Assembly (NCBI GenBank): GCA_031431335.1
Contig: JANPDG010000071.1
Span: 1-7,408 of the forward strand
DNA length: 7,408 nucleotides
From: JAAFIP01 sp031431335
GTDB taxonomy: Bacteria; Pseudomonadota; Gammaproteobacteria; Burkholderiales; Burkholderiaceae_C
Reading direction: 5' to 3'
Shown: in pieces, positions 1 to 6,240 of the stretch
Position numbering within the stretch: the stretch's first letter is position 1
Layout: every line of letters begins with the position of its first letter
The notes under the pieces: model-generated
What the model was told of the DNA's origin: nothing
The model's database searches: none
Seen by the model: the letters and a program-made list of their open reading frames with translations, nothing else
Position numbers and translations under genes: made by a program

Positions 1-132
1 AAGCGCACTAGATTCGCCACCTGTGGCGGCGCTTGCGCGGCCACACTGACCAATTGCAAGCGAGGCGAGCCCGCTAGATGGGCCAACGGCCCACGAGGGC
101 TGGCCTTGCGCCGCGCGGCGAAGGGGCGCAAG

Positions 133-218
133 ACATAACGGGGGTCGCGTGCAGCGCGGCCACCAAGCGGAGCGCAGCGGTAGCGACTGGCCGCGCTACA
201 TGCGACAGCCCGTTATGT
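133..218. repeat. Large imperfect inverted repeat, attC-like two-stem structure
   Basis: The outer stem is acataacggg (133-142) paired with cccgttatgt (209-218), 10 bp and perfect. An asymmetric bulge follows (g143 against a207-g208). The inner stem of 19 bp (144-162 with 188-206) has one G-T and one C-A mismatch, and a 25-nt GC-rich loop (163-187) closes it. Integron attC sites have the same plan: complementary outer R boxes, an unpaired spacer, an inner L stem and a variable terminal loop. The right box GTTATGT differs from the consensus GTTRRRY at one position. No integron integrase or clear cassette gene is present, so this could instead be a protein-binding or origin hairpin. Confidence 0.35.
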
Positions 219-262
219 TAATTTTGCGAAGCAAAGTTACCCCGCAGCGGCTGCCAAGGCGC

Positions 263-281
263 AGCGGGCTCAATGCCCGCT
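263..281. repeat. Short perfect hairpin
   Basis: agcgggc (263-269) and gcccgct (275-281) are perfect complements around the 5-nt loop tcaat. The hairpin sits inside a wider pairing of cgaagc (227-232) with gcttcg (279-284), which competes for part of the right arm. No T-tract follows directly, so a simple intrinsic terminator is unlikely. Confidence 0.4.
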
Positions 282-481
282 TCGTCTTGTACATCGTGCA
301 ACCGCGCGCAGCGCCTGGCTTCATAGGTGGTCGACGGCAAACCAAGGCAATCTATCACGCAACCCAGAGACGGCGCGGCGCTTGCTGAACTGCTGGTCAA
401 CTTAGCACTTTGCAACATAAGCAAGCGGCGTGACGGAACGGCCACAGGATTGCCCACACCTCCAATTCACTACATTTTTAA

Positions 482-520
482 TAGCTGCTTGCGCATCATT
501 CTATTGGGCTACAGACCATT
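482..520 (+). repeat. Interspersed repeat, copy A
   Basis: The core starts tagctgcttgcgc and, after three variable bases, continues attctattgggcta. It matches the copy at 3841-3880 at roughly 34 of 40 aligned positions, with one indel, and matches the reverse complement of 6315-6354. It lies 15 nt beyond the recombinase stop codon. From memory, repeats of this kind are scattered through Comamonadaceae genomes, often close to gene ends; the family assignment is recollection rather than a search result. Confidence 0.7.
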
Positions 521-534
521 TTTATTCTCAATCT

Positions 535-1719
535 TCACAGCGACTCAGCTTTCTTCTCCACCCGGTGCAGCCTGGCCGGATGCGTAGCGTTATGCACTTC
601 CTTGAGCTTGGCCAAGCTCACCAGGGTGTAGATCTGCGTGGTGTCCAGCTTGGCGTGGCCCAGCAGGCTTTGAATGAAGCGGATGTCGGCTCCGTTCTCC
701 AGCATGTGGGTGGCGCAGGCCACGCGAAACAGATGGCAGGCACCGGGGTGCTGGATGCCCGCTTGGGTCAGCAGCCTTTTGACCTGGTCGCCTAGCTGGC
801 TGGGACTGTAGGGCTGGCCGTCGTTGTTTAGGAACAGGTGGTAGCCGCTGTGCTGGGCATCTTCACTGCTGACCAACTCAGGGCGCACTTCGCGTACATA
901 CCTGTCTACCCAGGCGCAGGCCCGCTCGCCAATGGGCACCAGGCGGTCTTTGGCCCCTTTGCCCAGGCGCACCATGAGGGCGCCGCGTTCGGTGTCGATG
1001 TCAAACAGTTTAAGGCCTGCCAGCTCGAACCTGCGCACCCCGGTGGAGTACAGCACTTCGAGCATGGCACGCATGCGCAGGCCCTCAGGGGTGGCAATGT
1101 CGCAGCCGTTGAGCACTTCTTCAATCTGGGCAATCGACAGCAAGCCTTTGGGCAGGGCTTTGGGGCGGCTGGGCAGGTCTAGATCAGCGGCGGGGTTGTA
1201 CAGCAGGTGGTTTTGCTTGGTGAGCCATTTGAACCAGGCTTGCAGCGGCAGGATCAGGCCGAGTTGGGCCGATACCGTCAAGGGCTGGCCGTTGTGTTTG
1301 CGGTAGTGGTAGACGTGCCTTTGGTAGCGCTCCAGGATGGGGCGGGTGATGTCTTGCGGGCGCGACAGGCCGCGCTCATCACACCAGCCAATGAAGCGGC
1401 CCAGGGCGTGGCGCTGGGCGGCGATGGTGCGCTGTGAGTAGGCCAGCACGGCCTGCCATTCATGAAAGGCGCTTTGGTAGCGGCTTAAAGGGTTGTGCGC
1501 TAGGGCCTGGGCGGGCAGGCTCACGCGCAGGCGGGCACCTGCTGGGGTGGTCTGGCCTGCATTGCCTGGCGCAGCGGCTTGGGTGGCCTTGGTGGCCTTG
1601 GTGGCCTTGGCGGGGGCGCTACGGCCTCGGGCGGGCTGGGTGGCTGTCTGTAGAGGTACAGCGCGTTTGCTGCGCTTGGCGCTGGCGTTGGGGGCGCTGG
1701 GGGCGGTGTTAGCGCTCAT
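535..1719 (-). CDS. Tyrosine recombinase/integrase, XerC/D-like
   Basis: This is a 394-residue site-specific recombinase of the phage-integrase family, which cuts and rejoins DNA through a tyrosine nucleophile. After a basic, Ala/Thr/Lys-rich and probably disordered tail (1-70, containing KATKATKAT) comes a SAM-like core-binding domain (about 78-170), then the catalytic domain (about 190-375). The catalytic set is complete: R229 in STGVRRFEL, K257 in GKGAKDR, H329 and R332 in HLFR, H355 in LLGH, and Y364. The residue after R332, commonly His in HxLRH, is Val here. The ATG overlaps the primase stop codon as ATGA, which implies one transcript and translational coupling. The extra helix typical of integron IntI proteins was not recognised. 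It most likely integrates or excises the element carrying the primase, or resolves its multimers. Confidence 0.93.
   Translation of the reverse strand: MSANTAPSAPNASAKRSKRAVPLQTATQPARGRSAPAKATKATKATQAAAPGNAGQTTPAGARLRVSLPAQALAHNPLSRYQSAFHEWQAVLAYSQRTIAAQRHALGRFIGWCDERGLSRPQDITRPILERYQRHVYHYRKHNGQPLTVSAQLGLILPLQAWFKWLTKQNHLLYNPAADLDLPSRPKALPKGLLSIAQIEEVLNGCDIATPEGLRMRAMLEVLYSTGVRRFELAGLKLFDIDTERGALMVRLGKGAKDRLVPIGERACAWVDRYVREVRPELVSSEDAQHSGYHLFLNNDGQPYSPSQLGDQVKRLLTQAGIQHPGACHLFRVACATHMLENGADIRFIQSLLGHAKLDTTQIYTLVSLAKLKEVHNATHPARLHRVEKKAESL
1582..1608. repeat. 9-bp tandem repeat in recombinase N-terminus
   Basis: Three exact copies of ggtggcctt stand head to tail, and a degenerate fourth follows. 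On the minus strand they encode the Lys-Ala-Thr repeats in the disordered tail of the recombinase. The repeat length is a multiple of three, so copy-number slippage would keep the frame. Confidence 0.8.
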
Positions 1720-4700
1720 ACGGCTTCGGCGGCTAAAGTGGCCAGGTGGGCGCTGTGCTGTAGTGGGTGCGGCGTATGGGCGGGCATGGCATGTGCGGGT
1801 GCGACATGTGCAGGTACGGCGTGTGCAGGTACGGCGTGTGCGTGCAGACTGGGGGTGGTGCTTGGATTCGCTGCTTGGTCGTCTGTTTTGCGGGGAAGCG
1901 TTGTGCCATGAGGGCTAGCGGCTGTTTTGCTACTGCGCGAACCCACCGCGTTAGCACCGTTTTGGGGGCGCGTTGACCCCGCGAACTGGCTATCTGCACC
2001 CCGCGAACTTGGATTCGTAGGTGCAGATTCAGGCGTTTTTACAGGCTGAGTTTGCAGCGATTGCAAAGCTGCGGTATCAATCAAACCGCACAGGTGCGGC
2101 TCGCCCGACGTGGGCGGCTGGTCATGCAGCAACTCGTATTCATAGCTCTGCCCACGCTGGCCACGGTGCGTGAGCAGGTACTCCATCGCGCACAGCCGCT
2201 CCAGGTGCAGCCGTGCCTGCGTGTCTGACAGCCCAGTGGCCGTGCGCACCTCGGTGCGGCTAAAGCGAATGTCGCGCTGCATCGCGCCCAGCATGGCCAT
2301 CTTGGCGCGTACCAGCGCATGCACGCCCGTGAGCATGCGCCGCGTCTGCGGCGGCAGCTCGTCCAAACTGGTGCCCAAGACTTCATGCGCAATCTTGTTG
2401 GCCAGCGCGATATCTGCAAGGGTGGCCTCGATGTATTCCACCCGCTGGCCGTTCACGTCGACGCTGTGAATCTGCCGCTGATGTTGGTGCAAGAGCGTGA
2501 TGGTGTCGATCAAGGTCAGGTACTTGTCATGGTCACGCCGGGTGCGGGTGCGGTCGTCCAGGAAGGTGAGCTGGTCGGCGTAGGGGTTGACGACCGCTAA
2601 GGATCTAAGCAGGCGTTGGGCGTTTTTATGGACGGTGAGGATGGCTTGCTTTTCGTGCTTCTTTTGCAGGCCCGCCAGGGTGCGCCGTGCCCTTTGCAGT
2701 TGGTGGATGGCTCTTGTCTGGTCGCGGTGTTCGTCCACAGAGAGCACCAGGCAGCGGTTCATCAGCTCCTCGTCTATGTCAATCGCTGTGGTGGTCATGA
2801 ACAGGCTCATCGGCCCTTCGACGCGGTACTCCTGCGTGATCAGGTTGCCGGTGGCCGGGTCGGTGCCGGTACTGGCAATGGTGAGCTCGCCTTCGGACTG
2901 CAACAGCTTGAGTGCGTAGCTGGCGCGGGACGCGCCTTCTTCTTCGGCAATCGCCAATATCTTGTGCTTCAAGTTGGTCTGTCCCATGTAGAACAAGCTC
3001 TGCCCGGTCATGGCGCTGTACTGGATGCGCTCTTCTTCGGGGACGAAACTCAGGATGGCATCCATCAAACTGCTTTTGCCAGCGGCAGAGCTGCTTTGAA
3101 TCACGATGGCCAGCGGCCGATCCAGCTTGCGGCTGACAGCAGCTAAATAGCCCACCAGCTTGTTGGTCGATTCGCCCACCACACCCGCCGCCTCAAAGTC
3201 GGCCAGAATGCGCCCCGGCAGGTCGGGCGAATTGAGCAGCTCCAAAGCGGCCATGTGTTCATCGGCGTTCATCGTAGGTTGCGCGGCCGCCTTGGGGGTG
3301 AGCGCCGCCTGGATGGCCTGCTCTTGCAGCGCTTCGAGTTTGAGCAGCATCCGGCCCAGGTCAGCCTTGAGCACCTCCTCGGTCACGCCCAGCTCGGCGG
3401 CGGCTTGGCTGAGGTAGGCGGCTCGGGCACGGGCGGCGTACAAATCAAAGGTGTCAACGTGGAAGTTGCCGCCGCCCGTCGTGTCCGTGGGCGCGTCCGT
3501 TGCCGCATCACCTGCATGCGCCACCAGTACATTCACTTTGAGCACCTCATAGGCCAAGTTCTTGGCCAGCCCGCGCACCCGCCAGCGCCTGGCCTGCATA
3601 CCCTCGCCAAAGTGCAGCGTGACTTCATTGGCCGTGACTTCACTAGCAGGCTCGGGTGTGGGGGTGCGCGGCACCGGCTGGGTGTCAATGTCGATCACTG
3701 ACGCTGCAATAGGCACAGCCTGCGCCGCTGTCATCGTCGCAGTGGCTGCGCCAGCTGCAACCCCCGTGGGCGCGTCAGCGCCTACGGGGGTTGCAGCTAA
3801 AGAAGAGGTCTTTTCTGCAACAGAGTTACTATGCTTTTCGTAGCTGCTTGCGCTATATTCTATTGGGCTAGAGGCCGATTTGTCTTGTAAATCTGGCGCT
3901 ACAGGTACTTGCTCGGCCACGCGCTCGGGTGCTTTTCCCAGCACCGCTGACGGTGCTTTTCCTTTGCCTAACCAGCTCGCCTGGCGAACCAATAGCCCTA
4001 AACTTTTAGCCGCTGGCGTGACCTTGAGTGCGTACTCGTTGGCATCCATGCCTTTAGGAAACTGGATGCGCAAGCATTCCATGCCCTCAGCCATCAGAAT
4101 GCCTGCCAGCTTCACGGCCGCACGCTCCCCAGCCTCGTCCCGGTCATACGCTATCAGCACCCGCGCGATGCCGTGCGTCTTGAAGGCTTGCAGCAGTTCA
4201 TCGGTAAAGCCTTCCACGCCATACGCGGTGGTCACGTTGCGAAACCCGGCGCACCAGAAGGTCAGCGCGTCAATGATCGATTCGCACAGGATGATCTCTT
4301 TGCTGGCCGTGAACGCAGCCACGTTGAACACCCCGCGCCCGCGCGGCAAACCGTTGTCGTCTTGGTGCGCTGGCAAATACAAATGCAGCGGCGTGCCCGC
4401 GCGCAGCTTAGGCGTCACCTTGCGCCCGTACAGCTCGCACACCCCACCCTCTGCATCCAGCACCGGCACCACCAAGGAGCCATTGAAGTGCTCGTGCCCA
4501 CTGGCGCGGTAGATGCCCAGCTTTTCTAATCGGGCGCGGATGTCTGCTCCCATCTTGCGGGTTTTATCAGGCAGGCGCAGGCCTAGCGTGCGGTTGGCGA
4601 AACCCAGTTGGAAGGTGTCGATCAGCTCGGGGTGATTGAGGCCACGCAACTGCAAATACGCCAGCGCCTCGGGCGACTGTTTTAAACACTGGTGGTAGTA

Positions 4701-5102
4701 GTCCACCACCTGCACCAGCACAGCCCGGTCGTCTGCGTCCAGCATCACCGGCGCGGCCAGGCTGCGCACGCTGGTGCGTTTGACGGGTTCGCCGCCCACG
4801 CAAACACCCCCAGCGGCTAAAGCAGAATCGTCTTTGAGCAATTCGACCGCATGGCGGAAACTCACCCCTTTGAGCTTCATCACCCAGTCAATCACCCCGC
4901 CGCCCACCTGGCAGCCAAAGCAGTGCCACAGATTTTTACTGGGGGTGATGACCAGGCTGGCGGTGTCGTCCTGGTGAAAGGGACATTTGCCGGCCCAGTC
5001 TTTGCCCATTTTGCGCAATTCCACCCCGGCACTCTCGACCAAGCGCTGGACGGAGACCTCGTCTTTTAACCGCTGAATGTCTGCGTCGGGGATGCGGGCC
5101 AT
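1716..5102 (-). CDS. CHC2 zinc-finger primase fused to P-loop ATPase (primase-helicase)
   Basis: A multidomain replication protein of 1128 residues, counted from the ATG at 5102. The CHC2 zinc finger uses C40, H43, C61 and C64 (CPFH, HCFGC). A DnaG-type core follows (about 155-260), with a basic strand near YGRKV. The Toprim domain has E274 in LCES and D320/D322 in AYDRDEAG. Residues 374-490 form a low-complexity linker. A P-loop ATPase has Walker A SSSAAGKS (670-677, K676), a Walker B-like LAIAEEE (716-722), a sensor-like FMTTTAIDID (768-777) and a candidate arginine finger R783. A winged-helix-like segment (943-990) leads into a Pro/Ser/His-rich tail. An in-frame TTG at 5108 exists, but the ATG at 5102 has AAGGAA 8 nt upstream. 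It probably makes primers and unwinds DNA for a mobile element; helicase activity is inferred. It is coupled to the recombinase by ATGA. Confidence 0.92.
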   Translation of the reverse strand: MARIPDADIQRLKDEVSVQRLVESAGVELRKMGKDWAGKCPFHQDDTASLVITPSKNLWHCFGCQVGGGVIDWVMKLKGVSFRHAVELLKDDSALAAGGVCVGGEPVKRTSVRSLAAPVMLDADDRAVLVQVVDYYHQCLKQSPEALAYLQLRGLNHPELIDTFQLGFANRTLGLRLPDKTRKMGADIRARLEKLGIYRASGHEHFNGSLVVPVLDAEGGVCELYGRKVTPKLRAGTPLHLYLPAHQDDNGLPRGRGVFNVAAFTASKEIILCESIIDALTFWCAGFRNVTTAYGVEGFTDELLQAFKTHGIARVLIAYDRDEAGERAAVKLAGILMAEGMECLRIQFPKGMDANEYALKVTPAAKSLGLLVRQASWLGKGKAPSAVLGKAPERVAEQVPVAPDLQDKSASSPIEYSASSYEKHSNSVAEKTSSLAATPVGADAPTGVAAGAATATMTAAQAVPIAASVIDIDTQPVPRTPTPEPASEVTANEVTLHFGEGMQARRWRVRGLAKNLAYEVLKVNVLVAHAGDAATDAPTDTTGGGNFHVDTFDLYAARARAAYLSQAAAELGVTEEVLKADLGRMLLKLEALQEQAIQAALTPKAAAQPTMNADEHMAALELLNSPDLPGRILADFEAAGVVGESTNKLVGYLAAVSRKLDRPLAIVIQSSSAAGKSSLMDAILSFVPEEERIQYSAMTGQSLFYMGQTNLKHKILAIAEEEGASRASYALKLLQSEGELTIASTGTDPATGNLITQEYRVEGPMSLFMTTTAIDIDEELMNRCLVLSVDEHRDQTRAIHQLQRARRTLAGLQKKHEKQAILTVHKNAQRLLRSLAVVNPYADQLTFLDDRTRTRRDHDKYLTLIDTITLLHQHQRQIHSVDVNGQRVEYIEATLADIALANKIAHEVLGTSLDELPPQTRRMLTGVHALVRAKMAMLGAMQRDIRFSRTEVRTATGLSDTQARLHLERLCAMEYLLTHRGQRGQSYEYELLHDQPPTSGEPHLCGLIDTAALQSLQTQPVKTPESAPTNPSSRGADSQFAGSTRPQNGANAVGSRSSKTAASPHGTTLPRKTDDQAANPSTTPSLHAHAVPAHAVPAHVAPAHAMPAHTPHPLQHSAHLATLAAEAV
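1779..1838. repeat. 15-bp tandem repeat, His-rich primase tail
   Basis: Four 15-bp units run in tandem. Units three and four (1809-1823, 1824-1838) are identical, tgcaggtacggcgtg, and units one and two are diverged. Read on the minus strand they give a five-residue period with one His each (HAVPA, HAVPA, HVAPA, HAMPA), in the C-terminal tail of the primase (about residues 1087-1119). Confidence 0.85.
3753..3798. repeat. Near-perfect palindrome within primase linker
   Basis: Two 21-nt arms (3753-3773 and 3778-3798) pair at 20 positions, with one G-T (3768/3783), around the 4-nt loop gtca. The outer part reads agctgcaaccccc against gggggttgcagct. On the minus strand it codes for residues of about 435-450 (the TPVGADAPTGV region) in the low-complexity linker between the Toprim and ATPase domains. 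It resembles an inserted REP-type palindrome tolerated in frame. The RNA would form a very stable hairpin inside the message. Confidence 0.8.
3841..3880 (+). repeat. Interspersed repeat, copy B, inside the primase gene
   Basis: Same family as 482-520, beginning tagctgcttgcgc and containing attctattgggcta. It lies fully inside the primase coding sequence and is translated on the minus strand as residues of about 408-421 (KSASSPIEYSASSY). The frame stays open, so this copy has become part of the linker. Confidence 0.78.
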
Positions 5103-5110
5103 GGGCAAGG

Positions 5111-5116
5111 TTCCTT
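5111..5116 (-). promoter_or_regulatory. Ribosome binding site of the primase gene
   Basis: AAGGAA on the minus strand lies 8 nt before the ATG at 5102 but only 2 nt before the in-frame TTG at 5108. This decides the start in favour of the ATG. Confidence 0.65.
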
Positions 5117-5175
5117 CTAGATACTGTCAAGTTACATGAAATGTATTTTTATAGTATCATAAATGTACTTAACTT

Positions 5176-5180
5176 GGAAG
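5176..5180 (+). promoter_or_regulatory. Ribosome binding site of the repressor gene
   Basis: GGAAG lies 5 nt before the ATG at 5186. Two other in-frame ATGs, at 5141 and 5240, have no comparable sequence before them, so 5186 is preferred. Confidence 0.6.
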
Positions 5181-5185
5181 CGCTT

Positions 5186-5584
5186 ATGAACCCTGTACGT
5201 ACCATACATGTCCCTTTGTCACCTACGGACTTGTTTGCTATGAGCTTTGGCCACCGATTGATTGCCCTGCGCCGCGAGCGTGCTTTGACCCAGCAAAGCT
5301 TTGCCGATGCCACCGATATCCATGTGCAGCAGATCAAGCGCTATGAGGCGGGCACGTCCCAGCCCTCGGCGGAGGCTTTGAAGAAGATTGCTAAATGCTT
5401 TGGAGTCACCACCGATTGGCTGCTGTTTGAAGAGCTTGAACGTGGGCCTGATGATGATTTGCGCTTGCAGTTTGAGGCCATGGGCCAGCTCTCGCCCGAG
5501 GAGAAGGGTGTGGCGCGCGCCGTGCTGGAAGGGCTACTGCTCAAGCATGCGGCACGCCGCTTTGCACCGGTGGCTGGCGTATGA
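5186..5584 (+). CDS. Cro/C1-type HTH transcriptional regulator
   Basis: A 132-residue cytoplasmic DNA-binding protein of the Xre/HTH_3 family. The helix-turn-helix spans about residues 20-78: FGHRLIALRRERALTQ forms the first helix and turn, then QQSFADATDI and the recognition-helix segment HVQQIKRYEAGTSQPS, followed by ALKKIAKCFGVTTDWLLF. The C-terminal 50 residues are acidic then helical and may mediate dimerisation. It faces the primase-recombinase operon across a spacer with repeated ATGTA half-sites, and is the natural candidate to repress both its own and the divergent promoter, as phage and integrative-element repressors do. Its stop codon overlaps the ORF6N gene start as ATGA. No protease or LexA-like cleavage site is visible, so the inducing signal is unknown. 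Confidence 0.9.
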   Translation: MNPVRTIHVPLSPTDLFAMSFGHRLIALRRERALTQQSFADATDIHVQQIKRYEAGTSQPSAEALKKIAKCFGVTTDWLLFEELERGPDDDLRLQFEAMGQLSPEEKGVARAVLEGLLLKHAARRFAPVAGV

Positions 5585-6192
5585 GCGCGGCTAACGTGCT
5601 GGGCGCTGCCGTGGTAGCGCCGCGGATTGAATCGCGTATCTTGGTGGTGCGCGGGCTGCGGGTGATGATCGATGTGGACTTAGCCGCTTTGTACGGGGTA
5701 GAAACCAAGCGATTAAATGAGCAGGTCAAACGCAATGCAGCGCGTTTTCCGGGGGACTTTTTATTCCAACTCACAACGGCTGAGAAAGCCGAGGTGGTCG
5801 CAAATTGCGACCACCTCCAGAAATTGAAGTATTCCAAAGCACTGCCGTTTGCCTTCACAGAGCATGGCGCTATTCAAGCGGCTAATGTGCTGGCTTCCAG
5901 TCAAGCGGTGGAAATGGGCATTTATGTGGTGCGGGCGTTTGTGCATCTGCGCCAGGCCGCCGGACTCAATGCTGAGCTGTCCAAGCGCCTGGCGGAGCTG
6001 GAGCAAAAGACTGAGCGGGTGGAGATGAGCCACGATACCTTTAGCCGCAATACGCGCGCCCAGCTCAAGCAGGTGATGGATGCGCTGCGCGAGCTGATGG
6101 TGCCGCCTGAGCCGCCCAAACGACCGATTGGCTTTGTGACTCCTGAGGATAAATCCAAACCGAAGGCTAGCAAGGTGGCGCGTAAGAAGTAG
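5581..6192 (+). CDS. ORF6N-domain protein, putative DNA-binding
   Basis: A 203-residue protein with an N-terminal ORF6N domain (about 15-105). Typical family features are IESRILVVRGLRVMIDVDLA, LYGVETKRLNEQVKRN, RFPGDFLFQLT and LPFAFTEHGAI. ORF6N is related to KilA-N and occurs in phages, poxvirus-like viruses and mobile elements; DNA binding is generally assumed, but the exact role is not established. Residues of about 130-175 form a likely coiled coil, and the tail is Lys-rich (KSKPKASKVARKK). It is translationally coupled to the HTH gene through an ATGA overlap. A perfect 27-nt palindrome lies inside the gene, encoding EVVANCDHL (71-79), and a degenerate copy follows the stop codon. This suggests the protein or its partner may act on these sites, which is inference. 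Confidence 0.9.
   Translation: MSAANVLGAAVVAPRIESRILVVRGLRVMIDVDLAALYGVETKRLNEQVKRNAARFPGDFLFQLTTAEKAEVVANCDHLQKLKYSKALPFAFTEHGAIQAANVLASSQAVEMGIYVVRAFVHLRQAAGLNAELSKRLAELEQKTERVEMSHDTFSRNTRAQLKQVMDALRELMVPPEPPKRPIGFVTPEDKSKPKASKVARKK
5791..5817. repeat. Perfect 27-nt palindrome inside the ORF6N gene
   Basis: gaggtggtcgcaa (5791-5803) and ttgcgaccacctc (5805-5817) are exact reverse complements around the central a5804. The palindrome starts on a codon boundary and encodes EVVANCDHL. A related copy is found at 6209-6235. It could be an intragenic operator, a recombinase or nuclease target, or an mRNA hairpin. Confidence 0.92.
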
Positions 6193-6208
6193 CGCTCCTG
6201 TACGCGCT

Positions 6209-6235
6209 GAGGTGGTCGCAGTTTGCGACTACCTG
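6209..6235. repeat. Second, degenerate copy of the ORF6N palindrome
   Basis: It aligns without gaps to 5791-5817 with 23 of 27 identical positions. The arms still pair from 6210 to 6234 around centre 6222, apart from a mismatch at 6221/6223 and a G-T at 6214/6230. It sits 17 nt past the ORF6N stop codon, outside any gene. Confidence 0.85.
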
Positions 6236-6240
6236 CCCGG

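Larger units (their letters stand above)
1..534. other. Gene-poor, GC-rich flank rich in inverted repeats
   Basis: I see no credible coding region here. The open frames that exist lack a ribosome binding site, have no recognisable domain, and read through inverted repeats. What the stretch does hold is secondary structure: an 8-bp hairpin (cttgcgcc at 105-112 with ggcgcaag at 125-132), the large two-stem structure at 133-218, a 7-bp perfect hairpin at 263-281 enclosed by cgaagc (227-232) and gcttcg (279-284), and an interspersed-repeat copy at 482-520. It lies downstream of the recombinase gene, where an attachment site, origin or cassette junction could sit, but no direct-repeat pair marking element ends could be found in the window. 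Confidence 0.6.
5103..5185. promoter_or_regulatory. Divergent promoter/operator region
   Basis: This AT-rich spacer separates the minus-strand primase start from the plus-strand repressor start, so both promoters must lie here or slightly beyond. Candidate -10 elements are TATCAT (5155-5160) or TATAGT (5150-5155) on the plus strand and TATAAA (5153-5148) on the minus strand; no good -35 partner was found at normal spacing. TACAT/ATGTA half-sites occur at 5133-5137 and 5141-5145 (an inverted pair around gaa) and at 5163-5167. The heptamer aaatgta repeats at 5139-5145 and 5161-5167, exactly 22 bp apart. These are plausible operators for the adjacent Cro/C1-type protein, which would then control both operons. 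Confidence 0.6.

Noticed and set aside
149..587. Plus-strand open frames of 79 and 86 codons in the left flank
   Set aside because: They read through the hairpin at 133-218 or the repeat at 482-520, have no ribosome binding site and no recognisable domain, and one runs into the recombinase gene on the opposite strand.
535..1719. Recombinase as an integron integrase (IntI)
   Set aside because: The catalytic domain runs directly between the usual boxes, the IntI-specific extra helix was not recognised, and it is coupled to a primase gene. The attC-like site alone does not establish an integron.
1582..1838. Tandem repeats as a CRISPR array
   Set aside because: The units of 9 and 15 bp are contiguous with no spacers and encode in-frame protein repeats.
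838..4529. Many long open frames on the plus strand opposite the primase and recombinase
   Set aside because: They are shadows expected in GC-rich coding DNA. The minus-strand frames hold intact domains and catalytic motifs, while the plus-strand translations are low-complexity and lack motifs.
5125..5130. Perfect TTGACA -35 box on the minus strand before the primase
   Set aside because: It lies only 22 nt from the ATG at 5102, leaving no room for a -10 element, transcription start and ribosome binding site.
5141..5185. Upstream ATG start at 5141 for the HTH gene
   Set aside because: No Shine-Dalgarno sequence precedes it, it would place the candidate -10 elements inside the gene, and the ATG at 5186 has GGAAG at good spacing.
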